Assembly: GCA_002747035.1 (NCBI GenBank)
Contig: PDRZ01000017.1
Span: 1 to 64,000, forward strand
From: Rhodobacterales bacterium
Lineage (GTDB): Bacteria; Pseudomonadota; Alphaproteobacteria; Rhodobacterales; Rhodobacteraceae
Reading direction: 5' to 3'
Length of the DNA stretch: 64,000 nt
The notes under the pieces were generated by a model that made no database searches, was not told where the DNA came from, and worked only from the letters and a program-made list of their open reading frames with translations. The position numbers were made by a program, and so were the translations under genes. This document shows, in pieces, positions 61,435 through 64,000 of this stretch (positions are counted from its first letter, which is position 1; the number at the start of each line of letters is the position of its first letter).

Positions 61435-62522
61435 GCGGCCCCCTGTTCAACGGCGATGGCATAGCCGACCGCACCCGCGATAAGCAGACCCAAGATCACG
61501 GCAAAGCTGAGTTTCCATACCGACCAGGGGCGCTCTCCCTGAACTCTGCCGGTTTGGCCGTTGACGACAAAGCGATATGTTTTTCCACGATATTTGTACG
61601 CCGCCAGCCAGATGGGAAGCAGGATATGCTTGAATGCAACGTCCCTGACGTCCGTATTGATGTCATGAATGCGCTGGCGGTCGCCGCCGATATCGAATTT
61701 CACGTCTCGCTCGATCACACGCGCCATGTGGCGGCGGGCTTCGTCATATCCATCATCCAACGCGATGGTATAGCCTTCGGCATCGAACCCGGCCAGATAT
61801 TCAGGCGCATAGGGTTGCAGGGCAGAGAGATCCCAGGGTTGAAGGGCATCGGTGAACCTTTTGGGGAGTGTTTTCGACGCCAACACCAACACGTCGTCAA
61901 AGAAGCGTGTGACGCGCCCGCGTGCGGATTGCCAACGCACCTTTTGAACCTGTTGTTGTACCCGTTTGCCATCTCGCATCACCGTACGGGTTTCATAATA
62001 GATTGTGCCCCGTTCCCCGGAATAGGTTGACGTTGTATCGGCGTCGAAGGTCCAGTAAGGGACATAAACCCCGCGCATCTTGCGCCCTTTGCGTGCGTAT
62101 TGTTGCACCCCCCGTGGCGCGAACCAAAGGGCACCCAGCCATTCGGACATGGCTTCGCGGGCCTGTTTTTCCTCTAAAACAAAGGGGGCCACGGCCCGAG
62201 GTTTGATGTGGCGGTGCAGACCTGTGTCGATAACCACGGGGGTGCCACAGAATGGGCATTCGGCGGCGTGATCCTTATCCTCAAACGTGATCTGTGCCGC
62301 ACAATTGGGACAGTGCGACAGGCGTGTCTCTTCCACGTCCTGCGCCGGCAACTGCGCCTCGAGCGCGCGGTGGAAATCCAGCTCGCGGATGGCATTCCGA
62401 GGCGCATCCTGGATGGAGTGCTCATGCCCGCAATGGTCGCAAACCAAGGCGTTGGTTTGTGGTGCAAAGCGATAGTCGGCACCGCATTGTTCGCACGGAA
62501 ATCGTTGGTCAGAGACGGGCAT
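61431..62522 (-). CDS. double zinc-ribbon membrane protein
   Basis: 363 residues. Two zinc ribbons stand at the N terminus: PCEQCGAD...VCDHCGHE (about 9-33) and HCPNCAAQ...ECPFCGTPV (about 69-93). A long middle region has no recognised domain, with YVPYWTFDADTTSTYSGERG typical of this uncharacterised family. A single membrane helix is near the C terminus (LSFAVILGLLIAGAVGYAIA). It probably lies between an upstream SPFH gene and the nitroreductase in one minus-strand transcript. Similar zinc-ribbon proteins occur next to SPFH genes in other proteobacteria, but no function is known. Confidence 0.82.
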   Translation of the reverse strand: MPVSDQRFPCEQCGADYRFAPQTNALVCDHCGHEHSIQDAPRNAIRELDFHRALEAQLPAQDVEETRLSHCPNCAAQITFEDKDHAAECPFCGTPVVIDTGLHRHIKPRAVAPFVLEEKQAREAMSEWLGALWFAPRGVQQYARKGRKMRGVYVPYWTFDADTTSTYSGERGTIYYETRTVMRDGKRVQQQVQKVRWQSARGRVTRFFDDVLVLASKTLPKRFTDALQPWDLSALQPYAPEYLAGFDAEGYTIALDDGYDEARRHMARVIERDVKFDIGGDRQRIHDINTDVRDVAFKHILLPIWLAAYKYRGKTYRFVVNGQTGRVQGERPWSVWKLSFAVILGLLIAGAVGYAIAVEQGAA

Positions 62523-62656
62523 GGATCACATCGGCCAATGAATGAATCGCAGTACGACGATGACTTGCTACCGTCCCGGGATCAACCTGTTTTGCACGAA
62601 GAGTTAAGGGCTTGGGTCTAGAATATCGACGTGGTCGGTTGAATTGGAGCGTTTGA

Positions 62657-63061
62657 ATGTCTGGTGATGTTGTATAGGAGCACATCCGCAAAGCGATTGG
62701 GGCACATGGGGTGTGGAAACTATGGTTGCGGGTCGCAGCAGAAACCGCAAGCGAAGCTTTGAACGTGGATGACATTTGCAAGGATGACAAATACGAATTT
62801 GGAAAGATTTTGATCAAGGTTCGAAATTCCCAAGCAGGTAACGCGAATTACGATCGCATCTGCGCGCTTCATGCGTCCTTCCACGGCGAAGCAGGTAGAA
62901 TTGCGAGCATGATCAACAAAGGGTAAAAGAGCCAAGCCCTCGCAGCGCTCGGTGGTGGGCGGGTGCTTTCTGAACGCTCTGAAGAATTGCGGGTGGCTTT
63001 GCGGGATTGGCGTGCCGATTTGCGGGCTGCCACCTTAAGCGGGGGGCGGGGGCGGCGGTAG
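62657..63061 (+). pseudogene. CZB (chemoreceptor zinc-binding) domain protein with two nonsense codons
   Basis: One frame reads from ATG at 62657 to a stop at 63059 with only two internal stop codons (TAG 62675-62677, TAA 62924-62926). The translation fits a free-standing CZB domain: the first His in GAHGVWK, Cys in VDDICKDDKYEFGK, and the HxxxH pair in LHASFHGEAG, so all zinc ligands remain. The C-terminal helix LALGGG-like to RVALRDWRADLRAAT is in the same frame. Single-base changes would repair both stops. The gene is convergent with the SPFH gene and overlaps its end by 27 bp. Confidence 0.72.
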
Positions 63062-64000
63062 GATGGTGAACAACCGTGCAATATCTGTTACCTGACCTGC
63101 AGATTTCCAGCCATCTTGCCCTGGGGTCCAGACAAGCGTATCCCGCGTCATCGTTCCATCCGCAGCCATCCGGCCCAGAGATGCCGTGGAAAACGGACCC
63201 TTGGTCTGGCCATTTTCCGCGATGTGCCAGACATGTTCCACAGGTGGGGGAGGCGGCGGCGCAATCGAGTTGGGTTGAGCGGCCTGGGCCACCGCAGGAC
63301 GTGTGCCCCACGGTCCAACCTGCTGACCGATCTGCATCCCAAGCCCGGCACCCAATCCGGTTTGAAGCGCCGCAGCCCCGGCTCCGTCACGCCCAAGGGC
63401 CTCGGCGGCCTGAAATTGCATGTAGTTGGAAAGGTCGCCAACCACGCCCATCGAGGTTCGTTTGTCCATCACGGCTTCTACCGCATCGGGGAGCGAGATG
63501 TTTTCGATATAAAGCTCGGGGATTTCCAGCCCATATTCCGCCAGCACCGGTGCAATGTCACGCGCTACCAACCGACCCAGTTCACGGGTGTTTGCGGCCA
63601 TGTCCAGGACGGGAATCCCAGCACGGGCGATGGTACGCGAAAATTCCTGAACAATGATATTACGAATCTGGAAGCTGATTTCATCCATTGTGAATTCGCC
63701 GTCGGTCCCTACGATTTCCACAAGGAAACGTGCCGGATCGGCGACGCGGATCGAATAGGTGCCAAAGGCACGCAGGCGCACCGGTCCGAATTCGGGATCC
63801 CGCGCGATGATGGGGTTTTTGGTGCCCCATTTCAGGTCCGAAAACCGCGTGGTGTTCACAAAATAGATTTCGGATTTGAACGGACTTTCAAACCCGTGAT
63901 CCCAGTGGTTCAACGTTGTCAGGATCGGCATGTTGTTGGTTTCCAACATGTAAAGCCCCGGGGTAAAGACATCGGCCAACTGACCTTCGTGAACAAACAC
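63035..64000 (-). CDS. SPFH domain protein with C-terminal GYF-like domain (partial)
   Basis: 321 residues are visible; about 50 N-terminal residues lie beyond the window. The SPFH (band 7) part covers HEGQLADVFTPGLYMLET through PELYIENISLPDAVEAVMDK (about visible residues 4-190), followed by an Ala/Gly/Gln-rich linker with a proline run. The C-terminal domain WHIAENGQTKGPFSTASLGR through DTLVWTPGQDGWKSAG fits GYF_2. It is related to the bacterial YdjI-type SPFH branch, which may form membrane or cage-like assemblies. The zinc-ribbon gene follows in the same direction. Confidence 0.88.
   Translation of the reverse strand: MFVHEGQLADVFTPGLYMLETNNMPILTTLNHWDHGFESPFKSEIYFVNTTRFSDLKWGTKNPIIARDPEFGPVRLRAFGTYSIRVADPARFLVEIVGTDGEFTMDEISFQIRNIIVQEFSRTIARAGIPVLDMAANTRELGRLVARDIAPVLAEYGLEIPELYIENISLPDAVEAVMDKRTSMGVVGDLSNYMQFQAAEALGRDGAGAAALQTGLGAGLGMQIGQQVGPWGTRPAVAQAAQPNSIAPPPPPPVEHVWHIAENGQTKGPFSTASLGRMAADGTMTRDTLVWTPGQDGWKSAGQVTDIARLFTILPPPPPPA

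Overview
The window looks like a chromosomal segment of a GC-rich alphaproteobacterium, most likely of the Rhodobacterales (Roseobacter-type Rhodobacteraceae). The case rests on gene content: a PutA without its own DNA-binding domain paired with an Lrp-type PutR, alanine dehydrogenase with AldR, fhs-folD, DUF2125, DUF4153, a Hint-domain protein, stand-alone H-NOX with a diguanylate cyclase, and the short YbjN/proC/CsaA cluster. No ribosomal RNA, CRISPR array or complete transposase is visible.

Layout. 1-650: a phage-type regulator at the edge. 0.9-5.4 kb: thymidine kinase, a KAS III-like enzyme, and a minus-strand cluster (YbjN, proC, CsaA, D-2-hydroxyacid dehydrogenase). 5.4-12.2 kb: a possible structured RNA, then a LivKHMGF-type ABC importer with a serine hydrolase in the same operon. 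12.2-15.9 kb: thioesterase, internally deleted metF and metR, an inositol monophosphatase, a GFA protein and a rhomboid protease. 16-23 kb: amino-acid catabolism (putA/putR, ald/aldR) around a tRNA-Leu(UAA) gene split by a group I intron. 23-33 kb: Hint protein, GMC oxidoreductase, gene remnants, aldo/keto reductase, DUF2125, ChaC, and an ExbB/OmpA-type pair with a very long coiled coil. 33-42 kb: MOSC protein, fhs, folD, a membrane LytTR regulator, phytanoyl-CoA dioxygenase, homoserine dehydrogenase, a lipoprotein and a TetR regulator. 43-48 kb: a Tad-type pseudopilin trio and glutamate dehydrogenase. 48-56.9 kb: a decayed soxB, small secreted proteins, dnaG-rpoD, a frameshifted yjbQ, nrdR-ribD. 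57-64 kb: DUF4153, H-NOX plus diguanylate cyclase, nitroreductase, zinc-ribbon membrane protein, a decayed CZB gene and a partial SPFH-GYF protein.

Two themes cross the window. First, two related intergenic repeat families: a ~115-bp element (here R1, three hairpins) and a ~50-bp palindrome (R2). Both are bounded by TAAAGCG...CGCTTTA. They lie against gene ends and often supply the stop codon, and R1 copies sit next to several decayed genes. Second, much of the decay hits methyl-group and one-carbon metabolism (metF, metR, soxB, a dimethylglycine dehydrogenase-like fragment) while fhs-folD stays intact. The decayed genes tend to keep both ends and lose the middle.

The strongest single observations are the tRNA-Leu group I intron, the R1/R2 family and its stop-codon relation, and the metF/metR pair with two intact-looking MetR boxes between two broken genes. 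All family assignments come from reading the translated sequence; no database search was run.
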